From the NCBI GenBank assembly GCA_949775045.1, contig OX459108.1, forward strand, positions 14,221,711-14,285,710: a stretch of DNA of 64,000 bases. Reading direction: 5' to 3'. Within the stretch, counting starts at the first letter, position 1; every line of letters starts with the position of its first letter. Below are positions 32,176 to 57,700 of this stretch, piece by piece. Both the position numbers and the translations under genes were made by a program. Below the pieces are notes generated by a model that was not told the DNA's origin, searched no databases, and worked only from the letters and a program-made list of their open reading frames with translations. The stretch comes from Metridium senile. Lineage: Eukaryota; Cnidaria; Anthozoa; Actiniaria; Metridiidae.

Positions 32176-34620
32176 AAATATAGTTAACACATAACAAGGG
32201 TGGAAAGACGTCTAGTATTAACCGATTATGGCCCACTAAAAAATCAATAAAACTATTATTGAATGGTATTTGAGGTCTTAACATACCTCAATACACTCGT
32301 ATTGACCCCGTTGAGTTTCCGAATTCCTGGCACTCTTGACATACTCTCATGTTCTCGACATCATGTCCGCAGTAGTTTGATATGTTATGGATATTAAAAC
32401 AAGGATTTGATAATCATTACGCAAAAATCCACATGTGAGTTGGTCATGTGCAAAATATTTAGTGTAGATCTAGAGGTAGTGAGTGTGAGTGAGTCTCCCC
32501 GATTAGTAGGGCACATGATACGTGTCCAGCTAGAAGAGTGAGACGTGAAAAAAGTGATTGTTTTTAATGTTTTTCGCCAGTGGCCTGTCGTTGAAAGCGA
32601 ATCACCATATGCTTCCTTCCTTTCAAAAGGTTTCGTTAGACAATAAGGGATGTAATTGTTGTTGAGAACAATTTTGTTATAAACCTGGAATTGGACAGCA
32701 AAACCTGTCTTACTAATCAGTTTTTTTTTATTGACAACTGGCTTTTGAATAAGCCAATTATAAATTAAGAGGCTCGTTGGCCTAAAAGAAGTGGATAGCC
32801 GTTGATACAGATCACTAAAGAGTATTTTAAAAATGTGTTAAACATGAGTGCATATATAGAATATGTGTGAACTAAATCTAAATCAGAGGAATATGACTAA
32901 TACAACTTATAAGTAGTCTTCAATTTCATTTCTTAGTACGTAAAGTTAGTAAGTTAGTACTAAGTAAGTAAGCAAGTTAGTAAATAGGTAAATACAGTAA
33001 ATAAGTGAGTGAGTAAGTAAGTAAGTAAGTTTTTAATTCTTAGAGTTATTACACTTCTTAATAGTTTACACTAATACTAGAAGGATTTTAAAAAGCAAAG
33101 AAAAAAAAATATACATTACTATTAATGCCTAAATTAAATAGTAAGTACATAAGTAAGTAAGTAAGTAAGTCAGTCAGTCAGTCAGACAGTCAGTCAGTCA
33201 GTAAGTAAGTAAGTAAGTAAGTGGGTAAAGTCCTTAAAAGCTGGTTTACAGATCAAAGCATGCACTTTGAAGTGTGACGTTTTAATTTATTTATATGTAC
33301 AAAAATATGAACAATCAAATTTGAGATTGTGACTATGACTGATTTTGTTTCGTTGCTTGCTACAAGAACAGTCTTTTATTACATTATTTTCTGTTATTTT
33401 CATTATTATTATTTGGTTGTTGTTATGTTATAAAAGTATCATTTTTCTGATATTGTAAATATTTGTTTCGATCGGCACTCCTTGCATAGTTCTCGTTATT
33501 ATTATGTTAATCATATTTGAAGGGTCAGAGTACAAACGCAGGTTAATCTAACTATTCACTTGAGCACAGGAAAACATGTCAATACCAAATACTTCTGATC
33601 AACTGTTCTAAATCAAAATAGAAGCATTAATACCATTGACATCATAGGTACAATCATGTGCAAAATACCTTATAGGACCTGATCTGTCTTTTTTTACATG
33701 AAACGATTTCCATAACATTTTCCCGTTTCCCCCTCCAATCAATGTTAAGTTTTGGAAATGTGAAACGATGGTCATTTGAAAGGCCAATCAACATTGCTCT
33801 AGGTGGAGGGGGTTTTCAAATCAAATTGATATATTTTTTGTATATTTTTTAAAACTCAAACAAAAACGTTCATAAAAACGTTAAAAAAATGTCCTAATAA
33901 TGTTGAGAAGTTATTAAAAATTAAAAGGTTGAGAAACAACAACTACTATTATGAATGTTGAACATGATTGTAGGTTGTTCATAATAATAATATAATAATA
34001 ATAATAATAATATAATAATAATATTTTCCACAGCAGATCCACATAGTGGTTATTCTTCTGCTGGTACTCACACTCACTACCTCTACATTAAATATTTTTC
34101 ATACATCACACCTCACATGTACCCAGAGAAAAACCCTCGTTTTATTCTCATTGTTGAGAATAAAAGTTCCACTAAACTTCCATAACTACATTCAATATTT
34201 AAAGAACGCACGACATTCGATACTTTTGTTGATTTTTGTTGAGGGAGTTATGTTGTAATGAGGCATTAACGGACAATCTATTATTTCAAACTCGTACTTG
34301 GTGATACTTTGGCATACAAAATATGTCAATACCAGAGGAAATACTTCAAATAAACTGTTTCAAGTAAAAATAGCAACAGTTTAAAGAATGCTCTCATAAC
34401 TAGACCATAATTGAGTGGAATCAGAGAAAATAACGAGTTTGTCTGTCTACTTTATAAAGGTTTTCAAAGATGGCCTAAATACTTTGCGAACACGTTTCTG
34501 GACCACACTCATACCATGACGGAATGTATACTGATAGTAAGATTGTTATCAATTGAAGCCTGGCAATACTTTTAAATGGTCTTGCGTTATTCGTTATTAT
34601 GTTTTCTCAGGCCTGTAGTT
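32176..34620. repeat. AT-rich DNA with GTAA/GTCA and TAA microsatellites
   Basis: Short tetranucleotide runs lie at about 32940-33030 (AGTAAGTAAGTA) and 33140-33222 (AAGT then CAGT units), plus a TAA/ATA run at about 33985-34022. No coding exon is recognised. A 70-codon frame at 34046 has no recognised similarity. Confidence 0.7.
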
Positions 34621-34624
34621 TGTA

Positions 34625-34905
34625 TTTAAAGTGTAAACAAACACATACACAAAAACACATGAACAAGCAAACAAACAAATAAACAAACAACAACGACACA
34701 AACAGCAAAACAAACTGAAAACCTACAAGAAAACAAACCTTTAAGCACTACGGAAGAAAGCAAACAAACAAGCAAATAAACAACAAAATGACACTGAAAC
34801 AAACAACAAACAAACAAACTGCAAAAAGGGAAAAATAAGCAGACAGTCAAACAAACAAACAGACAAACAAACAAGCAAGAAAGTAAACACGAGCAAACAA
34901 ACCAA
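34625..34905. repeat. AAAC-type degenerate tetranucleotide array
   Basis: ACAAACAAACAAGCAAACAA-like sequence continues for about 280 bases. It gives a Cys/Leu/Phe/Val-rich frame on the minus strand (34626-34922) that should not be taken for a membrane protein. Confidence 0.93.
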
Positions 34906-35389
34906 AAATTAACAATATTCAAAATTGAGCTGAACCTCTAGCAATTAGTTCAAAATTAAAGAGGACTGATAATAACTCAGACAATGACAAGATCGTGTCA
35001 GTAAACCAGTCCCATAGATAAAACCCACGTAATAATCGCGAACATTTTCCTGGGCGTTCAGAACCATCCATACCAATTTTATCGCTAAATAACTACACAA
35101 TTAGAACCAATTAAATCTTTTGTCGTTCTAGATAAGTAAAGAATCGCACAGGAAATCAACTTTTTATCATTTTAAGTTCGGGCCCCCTTAATGGTGATAA
35201 TGAGTTCACCGTTCCCACGCCGCTTGTTATCGTTCTTACAGATGACCAAGAAGAGGCGGAAATCAAGCAAAGATTTACGGCGTACTCTGAACAGACTCAT
35301 TTCCTTCTTAAATATACTTGGGAGACTCAGTTTTCAAAATAAATAGAAGGGCCGGGTGTTTTTCGTATATACACCTACTTCAAAAATCG

Positions 35390-35880
35390 CCAAGGGCATA
35401 TTATATTTTTCTCATGTATCTGTATTTCAAAAATCGTTGTCACAATCAAAGCTACAGTCCACTGCACGCACTGTCTGGAGTCTGCAAAGGATGTGGGCTG
35501 TAGCTTCGGATACTTTTATATGATATTTTTCTCATGTATCTGTATTTCAAAAATCGTTGTCACATTTACATTCACATTTGCGAATCACAAAACCGTGGGC
35601 ATCTAGAAATATTTAAGAAATCGTTTATTGTTCGTTGAACAACTCACAGACAACTCTAACTACAAAAAGTTTAACATACTACACATCAGTCAAACTTCTT
35701 GCGGTGATATAGTTTCTGAGTTGTTCAACGAACAAAAAACTTCTAAATTATTTCTAGGTGCCCACGGTTTTGTGATTCGCACTGTAAAGCTACAGTCCAC
35801 TAGCACTGTCTGGAGTCTGCAAAGGATGTGGGCTGTAGCTTCGGCTGCGACAACGATTTTTGAAACGAGGTGTACATTTT
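35390..35880. mobile_element. Nested foldback element
   Basis: The inner arms at about 35579-35652 and 35712-35783 pair (GCGAATCACAAAACCGTGGG and its complement). Outside them are two direct ~57-base blocks (AAAGCTACAGTCCACT to GGGCTGTAGCTTCGG at about 35448 and 35786), each itself palindromic. A further block, CTCATGTATCTGTATTTCAA, is repeated at 35412 and 35531. A diverged relative (CAATCAAAGCTACATTCAAC) is in the ARFGEF3 intron near 1558. Confidence 0.85.
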
Positions 35881-36418
35881 TTTATTTATCATGGTTATCT
35901 TGCGTCAAGAAATTCATTACAGTCTCCATGCATTTGACTCTACTCAGTAGACAGAGCTAGTAAAAATAGTATCTTATAAGCCGTTAAAAGAGAGTGGTAT
36001 TTGCCGACGTTGCATCGACGAACTAAAACTTCTAACTTACAAAGTATACGCCGTATAAATATATCTTATTAGGCAGTTTGATGTGTAATATGGCTGGATA
36101 TTTTACGAGTGAAACGCTGTATTTTGACGAGCCTCCGTATTTTCATAGAGCAAAATATTTTATTACTTGAAAGACGAGTAAAATATCGCTGGATATTTTT
36201 ACTCGATCCAGTCCTACTCCTGTGATGACTAGTTCGATAATAAAAGAGGGTGTTGTGCCTCTCCGAGGGGTTTTCGGTAACAAGGGAGCATGTATTTTCG
36301 GGGAGAGGGTTTGCAATTTAAATATTAATGACGTAAGTTTCGGTGGAAAGGTTTCCTTACAAACACTGACGCAGTTCATTGACACAACCGAAAATAGTCT
36401 TCTGTAATTTCTTCCTTT

Positions 36419-36661
36419 AAGCCTAGTTTTCACTAGGGATGCAAGCACAAGCGCAAACACAAGAGACCTTATTTCGTCGTGAAAACCGTTTGACGCAGTG
36501 ATAACGCAAGCGCAAGATATCAAAAATTTTCCTTTGTTCTTGCATTTGCGCTTGTGCTTGCGCGTGGCACTAGTAAATAGTGTGTTTGCGCTTATTCACG
36601 TCTCGTTGTCACATGCTTGTCCTTGCGTTTGTGCTTGCGTCGCTAGTGAAAACCAGGCTTT
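36419..36661. mobile_element. 243-bp MITE-like inverted repeat built of GCGCAAGC/CAAGCACAA words
   Basis: The left end AAGCCTAGTTTTCACTAGGG pairs with the right end, whose complement reads AAGCCTGGTTTTCACTAGCG. The arms continue through GCAAGCACAAGCGCAAACAC. The centre also contains TTGCGCTTGTGCTTGCGCG. No transposase is seen. Confidence 0.88.
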
Positions 36662-36828
36662 GGTGCTCATACGCTTTACACTTGAAGTCATGCCGCGTCA
36701 AACGTCGAGCTTTGAATGAGTCGACATTTCAAACACTGTATAATATAGATTGAAATCTTTGAAATCATTGAATTTCGCTCGTGCAAAGCTCGACGTTGTA
36801 CTCGTAAAGACAAGCGCGTCTCTATTTA

Positions 36829-36900
36829 CCCTGGTTACGAGAGGCTCAAAATACGTGTCAGGGAGAGAGTTAGGCAAGCCTCTGGTGACCAGGGTAGTCT
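36829..36900. mobile_element. Short palindromic element shared with an ARFGEF3 intron
   Basis: TACCCTGGTTACGAGAGGCT is inverted as AGCCTCTGGTGACCAGGGTA across about 70 bases. The right half, with GCTCAAAATA upstream, also occurs at about 2702-2755 next to the 2809 exon. These are two copies of one dispersed family. Confidence 0.75.
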
Positions 36901-38628
36901 ATATTTACAGCCTGAGAAAACCGTGACGTTACTCGAGGCTACTTTATATGTAACATTTTAACTTTTCACAATTTAATCTTACACATAACAACACACAATT
37001 TAAACATTAGATCATTTAGCTTTTATTTTGAGTAATTTTAAGATTTCAACTGGCCTGCAGCCACTTTAATTACAGTGGTTAAATGGGATACGTTGACAAA
37101 AGCAACGATTAAATTCCCATTTTAAACCCAAAATCAATACGTTTTTTTAGTTATATTTGATTAAATACTTTATAGTGTCCCTTACTAGCAGGGTCTCCAA
37201 AGAGAATCCCGACAAGAAGGAAATTTAGAGTCTTTATGCTGTGCATAATAGTTTTTAAAGCGTATATAGTGCAAAAAGCATACATAATTATAAGTTTTAA
37301 GTTTATCTATATTACTATTTTTGTTTACTAAACTCTATTTGGTTCTATATGAAGAAGAGAAAATATACTTTCGTTACAGAGATGCGGTTTTTTGATTCAG
37401 CTTTGGTTATCAATATATTCTACTTTTAGTGTTGAACATTATTGTTTTATATCAGGTAGAAAGTTCAAGCTTTATAGTTCACACGCTGATACAACTTCTA
37501 AAACTTATTTATGACTTTGAAGCTAGTTTTCAACTTGGTTTTATGGTTATTTTGAAGGTTCTTAAAGCTATTTTCATTCGAAGTTTATGCTTGTTTTACT
37601 TTTCATTCAAATACCACTGCACAAACGCAGAGGAAAGCGCGCCAAATGCAAAGCACCAATAAATGTTTGAATTAGCGGGATTATAGTAATTTCTTTTCAA
37701 CTATGGCATTACATACTGCAGTTTAAGTTTATATACCTTATTTAAGCAATTTATTAATAGGTTTTAAAAAGAATTTCATTCATGGAAATTATCTTTCAAT
37801 ATTTCATTCAAGTGCAAAGGTGCCAGTCTCACAAGCAAAGCAACCACTTCTTCTGGATGTTGAATTTTAATGATAGCGCATGCTTCTTCCAACATATTTA
37901 CCTACAAGTAGAACAATTTACATCGAATAAAATAACCTTTCAAATAACTTTTGAAGCTTCATAAATAACTTGTTATATATATATCAAGATATCACTGAAA
38001 TATTTCGATATCTCGTTCGCATTTTAGAATAAAAATCGAGGCATTTGAAACTAACTTAATCTATACCGTTCCTTAATTTTCTTATACTTTTCTTTATATT
38101 ATTGCCTCGATACCCAAGTTTCGTCTTGGGAAATAAATAATATTTGCTTTTTACACTTTAAAACGTATTTGGATGTTTGACTTTTTCTTCTTAAGATATT
38201 GAGGCACTGATTGCCTTCATTTGATTGTTTCTATTTACGCCAGTGACCAGTTTTGTCCAACAAAATGAACTTTGGTTTTTAAGATCACAAGCGAATAACA
38301 TAACTAAGATAGAAATAAAACTGACTATGTCTACCCTATCTGGTACTTTTTAGTCTTTCGAAAGATATACAGTTGTCTAATAGAAGACCAAGAAATTCGA
38401 GCGCTTTTTAAATACTCAAAATTCGTTGGAAATCACGGTAAAAGAAACAGCAAAGTCGTTAGACATGATTATCAAGGAATATTAAATATTTCAAAAGGGC
38501 GCGCTTTTCTTCAGGGACTAAAACTTTCCTATGCTTTTAAGACCTATTTCTTATATAAGACTTATATTTAGTTCGCATTTTGGCGAAAATAATTAAGTTA
38601 TAAGTAGATATAATAGCTAAGAAGTTGC
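36901..38628. other. RUNX 3' flank and probable 3' UTR; no other gene seen
   Basis: This is AT-rich sequence downstream of the RUNX stop (minus strand). TTTATT at 37750-37755, AATAAA on the minus strand, is one candidate polyA signal, but its usage cannot be judged. A 77-codon frame at 37429-37662 has no recognised similarity. Confidence 0.4.
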
Positions 38629-50874
<12,246 letters not shown>

Positions 50875-51093
50875 CTAGTCTCACTACCGGATAGTGAAAT
50901 AAAATGAAATGCTTTTGCCCAACCACTCCCCGGCAATTTTGACATCTGTAGATTGAGATTGTTTGCGTTTAAGGAAGTGTAGTGCATGACCCAATCACGA
51001 TGCAATATCCATCCATACGTCACCGCCCACAGACCGCGATGGACCAATCACAATCAACTATTAACATTCCTATGCCAGATTCTGGAGCGTTCC

Positions 51094-51100
51094 TGTGGTT
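51094..51100 (+). promoter_or_regulatory. RUNX consensus site in the divergent region
   Basis: TGTGGTTT is a full consensus match near the middle of the 889-bp intergenic region. Confidence 0.45.
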
Positions 51101-51637
51101 TCTTGTTACACTGATCATTGTTTCTTTGATATAGTGGAACGTGCACAGGCCAAGAATTACCAATTATCGAACGCAGCGGCACACGTGGGTGAAACAACAA
51201 ATTACGAGGAATCAAACTTGTTGACTTTGACGAGAAAATCGCCGTGACAAACAATCTTGTGAGGTTCTTGACAAGTTTTAGTAAGAGTAACAAAGTTGAT
51301 CGAAGGGCCAGTATAACGAAAATCACGAAATCTCTAGAATTTTGATTGTGCGTGCTCGAACACCATGTACGGGAACAAATTTAATTTAACGCACAATTCA
51401 CAATATTAAACTTAACTTTAATTTTTAACAACTTTTTTGCCAAAGTTTGTACTTTTCACGAAGAAATCAGAGTAATTTTGTCAACAGATGAGAATACGAT
51501 ACAGAGTTGTGTTACTTTGTTGTTTTTTCTAAAGTGAACTCAGTTTAGCGTGACATCGATAGTACGACTCTTTTGATTTGCTGTTACATTTCCCGCGCTT
51601 TTCTACACGTGACGCATTAAATCGAAATGTTGAGTTC

Positions 51638-51645
51638 ATTTCCGG
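51638..51645 (+). promoter_or_regulatory. ETS/GABP-like site upstream of SUPT3H
   Basis: ATTTCCGG within TTCATTTCCGGTTGTGACG combines an ETS core and a half-CRE, about 65 bases upstream of the ATG. TCATTTCCGGTTG recurs at about 52011 in intron 1. Confidence 0.45.
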
Positions 51646-51709
51646 TTGTGACGGGTCCAGTATTCTTGTGTATGTAGTGAAAAAAACTTGCAAATTTGGA
51701 CTCTAAACG

Positions 51710-54700
51710 ATGACCAAATCTAAGTCAAAGAGCAAAAAGTCGGAGAAAAACAAAGAATCGTCTACAGCAGCTAGTTCGAGCGACATTAAGGTAGATTTGA
51801 TTACACTAATCGAGTAATTGGCTCATTTATTGATTAATTTCACGGCCGCCATCTTGGATGACCATGGCATGACAAGTCAATAGAAAGCTTATTTTCGCGA
51901 TTACTCTAACAAGTTTATATATTTAGTCATTGAAAAGGATTAAACAAGGGCTATAAAATAGCTCTTAGTGTATCATATGTTTTCTATTGTTAATTCAGTC
52001 GTGTGAATACTCATTTCCGGTTGAATGATGTCTTACTCTTTCAGCCCCCAAGCAGTGGCGTAGGTAGCGAAAATACGCCTGCTTCTCCGAGCCCCGTAAA
52101 CGTAATCCCCAAAAACGTGCCGAAGTTATGGTTTCAAAACGAAATCCAAAGTATGATGTAAGTATCACAGTTGTATTGTTCTTTGTATTCTGGAACGAAT
52201 GATCGTGTTCGTACATTTCGTGCACTCTGTGTGAGTTTGTTATCTTATACGTTGTCATATCGTAAATAATCATATAAATAACCTCGATCTGTCAGTGCCA
52301 ACTTTAGCGCAAATTACCGCGCCAAAAAACAGCTATCTATGAAGTGTTGACGAGAAATCTACCGTGATTTCAACACGCTTGGTGCAGACATATAACGCAC
52401 CGATACACCCGTACGTGACTTTTTAATGGTGTGATCGTATGCGCTCTTTGGATCGGAAAATGCTGTCTGACTTGTGATTGTCTGTATTTTCGTTTTGATT
52501 TCCTGGCGATCAATAGGAGCCAGAGTGTTTCGGGTTAGGTCATCAAGCGCAGTTGATCAACTATTGTTAGTAAGACTTAAAACCGGAAGTAGTGCGGGTC
52601 GATCAATTGGTGATTAATTTGAAAAACATTTTTCCCACGGAAGCTACCGCAGTCGGTTAAAAACTGCAAAGAAAATCCGCCACAAATATGCCGACCCTTG
52701 TTGAAATCGGTGTTTATGATTTGTTGGACAATTAGGACGGCTTATTAACTAGACAAATTCGCTCGTGGATATTGTTAAAAGTTTGAAAAACAATGATGGA
52801 CATTTTTTTCCTTTTGTTGTGGTTACTGGTTTAACCACAAACGTATAAATAATATTGATAATAAGTTATTTTTCTTATATTGTTCCATTTAATTTTTTAT
52901 GATAGGTAATATAATGAAATTTGTTACACCGTAAAAAGATGTTGACTTTACAAATTCTATTATATTACCTGTCGTTTATATCAAACACTGATGCAGCCTA
53001 TACTAGTTTACTCGCTAGTTTCTACTTCTATTTTTTAAGGTGTTACAAATTTTATTATATTACCTATCGTTTATATCAAACACCGACGCAGCCTATACTA
53101 GTTTACTCGCTAGTTTCTATTTTTAATTTTTTGTTAATCAGATAAATACAAAACCTCTTTATGTCATTTTGAAAAGTTTTTAGAAGTTAGTTAAATATAT
53201 TTACTCTGTTGTGTCTGCTAATTGTTCTAACAAGTAGATTAAATAAGTTTTTCTAATTATTTTTATTAATTAGATTAATCAATAATATTTCGTGTATTTT
53301 AAAAGTTTTGAAAACAATGTTAACAAATTTTCACTCTTTGTTGTGGTTGCAGATTTGCCTCAAAAAAGTTTTGAAAACAATGTTAAAAATTGTCACTTTT
53401 TGTTGTGGTTGCAGATTTAACCACAAATAACTATAAAAAGTTACTAGTTTATCGCTCAGTTGTTGTTTAGTTTTGGTTAATCAGACAATCAACCATATTA
53501 CATTAATACACATTGTTAAACGTTTTTCAAACAATGTTTGTCATGGTTTTTTTCTATTGTTGTGGTCATAGAATTAACCACAAAATGTATCAAAAAGTTC
53601 CACTCAAATGACCTTGCTGTTATTTCATTGAACTTGTAAAAAACTACAGGGTTATATGACTTTTATGATAGGTAATATAATGAAATTTGTAACTCTGTAA
53701 AAAAATGTTGACTTTAACTTAATTTACTGATGTTTCGAGCTTTAGCCCTTCATCGGAGTAAAAGGATTTTTACATTGTTTTATGATATTGTTTTATCATG
53801 GACTGCTATAAGTATTGATTGTGGTCGAAAATGATACAGTACTTGTTGAAGACCCTCGGAATCAGACTATTAGCTTAAGGTGTTAGTTAAGGACAGTTAT
53901 CATGATAGTAAACATTTCTCTTATACCATACTATTGAGTAGACTTGTGGTCAAAATCAAATGCAACACCCATGAGGAGGATCATCATAAAACTACTAAAG
54001 AGTTTGGACAATCTTCTATAAGTTCCTATTTGTGGTCAAATTCTGGTTGAAGAGTCTATAAGTACTCTAAAACAATACAGTGTTTTGTCAAAATCAAATA
54101 CAACAGCATAGAGAAGCTCATGAATCATTAAAATACTAAAGTGTTTGAACAATCTTCTATGAGTTCCTATTTTGTGGTCAAGTTCTGGTTGAAGAGTCTA
54201 TAAGTACTCTCAGTGTTTTTTGTACTTCAAGGGGGTGAATACCACAGTAATCTACCTCTACACCTGATCTAAACTAATGATCTTTAGAAGTGCATTATCT
54301 TATTTCACCCCCTCGATGTCTGACTGATAAACGCTTGAGACACCAAGGGTCAAATTTTGGTTAAGGTAGAGTAGCTATCTTTAAGTCTCTCTGTTGTGGC
54401 TTATAACATTTTAAATGGTTTTGCCTCTTGTGGGAGTTGTTTGTAGTTTATTTTTAGGGTATTGTGGGCATTAAAGTTAAGGTTAAGTTTAAGTGATAGG
54501 TAATATAATGAAATTTGTAACACCGTAAAATGTTGGCTTAACTTTAGCCCTTAGTTTAAGTGTTACTTTTATATTAAATTGATAGTCATGATGATGACAA
54601 CAGCAACAAGTGACAGCAAGTTAAGCAACAACTGGCAGTGAGGCTGTATATTATATGCTAATACCAATAATGATATTATCAATGGTAACAACAACAATGA

Positions 54701-57700
54701 AACATTACTAGTATGTGCAAAAACACTTAAAACAATACCATCTCACATACATTGAAAACAAAAAGATGGCTTATAAAATCACATAAATTTCAGCCTACAC
54801 TTCCACACATTATCTCAATTGCTGTTTTCGTTTTCACTAGAAGAAGAACAAATGTATTAAATCATCTAGATAGACAAACTCTCTTACAAAAACTTCCTTT
54901 GTTTACAGCTTGATTGCCTTATGCAATCTCCACGCTTCATACTATTAAATTGTTAATTAGTCCTATGTGCAAGAGTACTTTGTTTAACCCTTTGGGTTGT
55001 CTCTTTTGCACCCTCCACCTATTTGTTTTTCCATTTTTCATTGTAAATGTTTCTTGTTTGTATGTGGTAAAATAAAAACCTTTGAATCTTTTCTTATAAT
55101 GGACATTTCACCTGCATGGTGATGAAACCGGCCCAAAAATGTCATCTGATTTTGTCAAATTCAAATTAGATAAACAAATTATTTATGGACAATTTCTCAG
55201 TCCTCTGTAAAAAGTGCCAATGTTTTATTTATGTGTATTCTACTATTAGGATGAACTATAATATTTTTTTGGTGCAGTATAGGGGTTGCCCTTGAGGATG
55301 CGCAGGAATTTTTTCCCTGCTAGCGCTTTTCATGATTTTTTTTTCCAGAATGTTTTTTGTGCACAATATTTTTTTTCAAAGTTATAAACGACTTTCATAA
55401 ATGGCCACCACTAATTATCATAATTTTTGAAATTGATGTTTTAAGAAAAAGAAAGCTTTCATATGATAGACATTCACCATAACAATAACTTGTGAAAGTT
55501 TGAGAAAAAACAATTAAATTTGCAAGAACACCAAAACGAGGCATCAAAGGCCTAAACAGAAAATTACATACAAATATCTACATTTTTCATTGAGCATAAC
55601 TTCTTTGGTATTTTAGCCAGAGCATCAACACCTTCCAAAAATGTCTATTTCAGGTGGTTCTTTCATATGACAGTGCTAAAATATTAAAATATCTGTTTAC
55701 TTGAAAAATCATTTTTCGGAAAATATTATGGTATTTATGAAAGTGGTCTATAGCTTCATATTTTTTTGTAAAAGTCCTGCAACTCCCCCATCAATTATCT
55801 AATGGTCCATCCCTTAGGACCATCCTGTTGTACAAGATCAATTATGCCCATCCCTATGAAATCACTAGTGATGATGTACTAAGCTGATAATCTGTTAAGT
55901 GGGTGTATATCATATTTTTCATATTACAGAATGTGTAAAATAATTTATAGATGAATGAATATGAATTTGTGTGAATTTTTTATCACATTAAATTGATTTT
56001 AATTATAAAAAACTGGCAATAAGAAGAAAGAACTACACATGGCACATAATTGATATAATATTTTTCATATTACAAAATGTGTAAAATAAGTATTAGATAG
56101 TTACTGAGGCCGGCAGCAATATTAGATATATTGCAGTCAGCTGAGGGCGCAGCCCGAAGCTGACTGCAATATATCTAATATTGCTAGCCGGCCGAAGTGA
56201 CTATCGTATATAGTTACTATTCACCACCCTGCCCCATTGTTTTCTCTCTTGCACAGTAATCGGCGGTTTCTTGTGTTTTTGAATATAATAAAAATAGGCT
56301 TACCAAACTTTCACGCTGGGCTGGCAGTGTACTGAAATCGGCGTTTTTAAACGTGATTTTGAATAACTTTTTATAGTTAGGTCCGATCAACTTCAAATTT
56401 TATATGTGAAGAGTACACACCCAAAGAAAATAATTCTTCTTTTCACTTTTACAAATGTTACGATTTTTGGCGGGAAAATAACGTCATCAATTTTAGAGGA
56501 AAATCTAAAATGAGGGTAATGCAAAATTTTAAAATGCGCATTTGAAAGAACTCATTGAGATACGTTCAAAACCGAAGAGATAATAGTCAAAGTCAAATTT
56601 AATCTAAAGTTATAATTTTTTGAATGTAAAATAGAAAACATTTCTAAACTTCAAAAATCATATATTTTGATTAAATTTGACTTTGACTGTTATCTCTTCG
56701 GTTTTGAACATATCTCAATGAGTTCTTTCAAATGCGCATTTTAAAATTTTGCATAACCCTCTATTTCAATTTCCCACTAAAATTGGTGACGTCATTTTCC
56801 CGCCAAAAATCGTAACATTTGTAAAAGTGAAAAGAAGAAAATTTTTCTTTTGGTGTTTACTTTTCACATGTAAAACTTCAAGTTGATCGGACTTAACTAT
56901 AAATCATTTTGTTTTTTACTCGACAAGGGACTGGAACCAATATTATGTTAGTACTCTGCTGAATGCAAGGCATTGTGGGCACAACTTAAACTTGTCAAGG
57001 AAAACTTGTTCATCATCTACACGAGCAAGGAAACCTTGTCAATATAAAATTGTCAAGGAAATCTTGCTGATCGTCTACACGAGCAATGAAAATTGTCAAG
57101 GATACTTGTCAAGGAAAAATTGCTCGTGTCAACGCCGCTTAATTAGTTATAATATTATCAGCCAATGAAAATGTAATAATCATTCAATAGCCTGTCCCAT
57201 TATTGTTCTCTTTGTTGCATAATAATCAGCGGTTTCTTGTCTCTTTGAATATAATAACAATAGGCTTACCAAACTCTAATTAGTTATAATTTCATCAATT
57301 CTATTTAGAGGAATGCTAATGAACTTGATGACATTAAACGTGTTTTTGTTGCAAGTTTTCCATCGGTTGCCTGGGTAGCATAATGGCTTAAAGCGCGGAT
57401 ACAGCAATGCAGAAGGTCTCGGTTCGAATCCTGGCATTGGTACTCAAAGTCTTTTTTCACCAAAAATCGCTATCTAGTAAATTATTTAATGAATTATAAG
57501 TCTGATGATGCTTACTAGAATGGAAATTATTAGTTATACACACTTAACAAAACACACTGCAATATGTTTGATATTGCAGAGTGCGAACTGCAATATGTTT
57601 GATATTGCAGAGTGCGAACTGCAACATAACTAAATATCTTTGCTTTCAGACGCGGGTACTCAGCAATCAGTGATTTAGTGCAGAGAGAGAACAATGGGGT

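Larger units (their letters stand above)
52818..54179. promoter_or_regulatory. Cluster of RUNX core motifs in SUPT3H intron 2
   Basis: Facing pairs TGTGGTT..AACCACA occur at 52818-52839 and 53404-53425, with TGTGGTC..AACCACA at 53561-53582. A unit at 53342 keeps only the left site. Four single TGTGGTC sites follow at 53820, 53945, 54031 and 54173. The paired sites belong to a degenerate tandem unit (AAAAGTTTTGAAAACAATGT, then TTGTTGTGGTTGCAGATTTA). The cluster lies 2-3.4 kb from the RUNX start codon. Confidence 0.6.

Noticed and set aside
34626..34922. Cys/Leu/Phe-rich minus frame resembling a membrane protein
   Set aside because: It is a translation of a degenerate AAAC array. There is no unique sequence.
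57369..57440. Functional tRNA gene
   Set aside because: A and B boxes are good, but acceptor and T stems have mismatches and no clear anticodon arm forms. Called a SINE-like relic instead.
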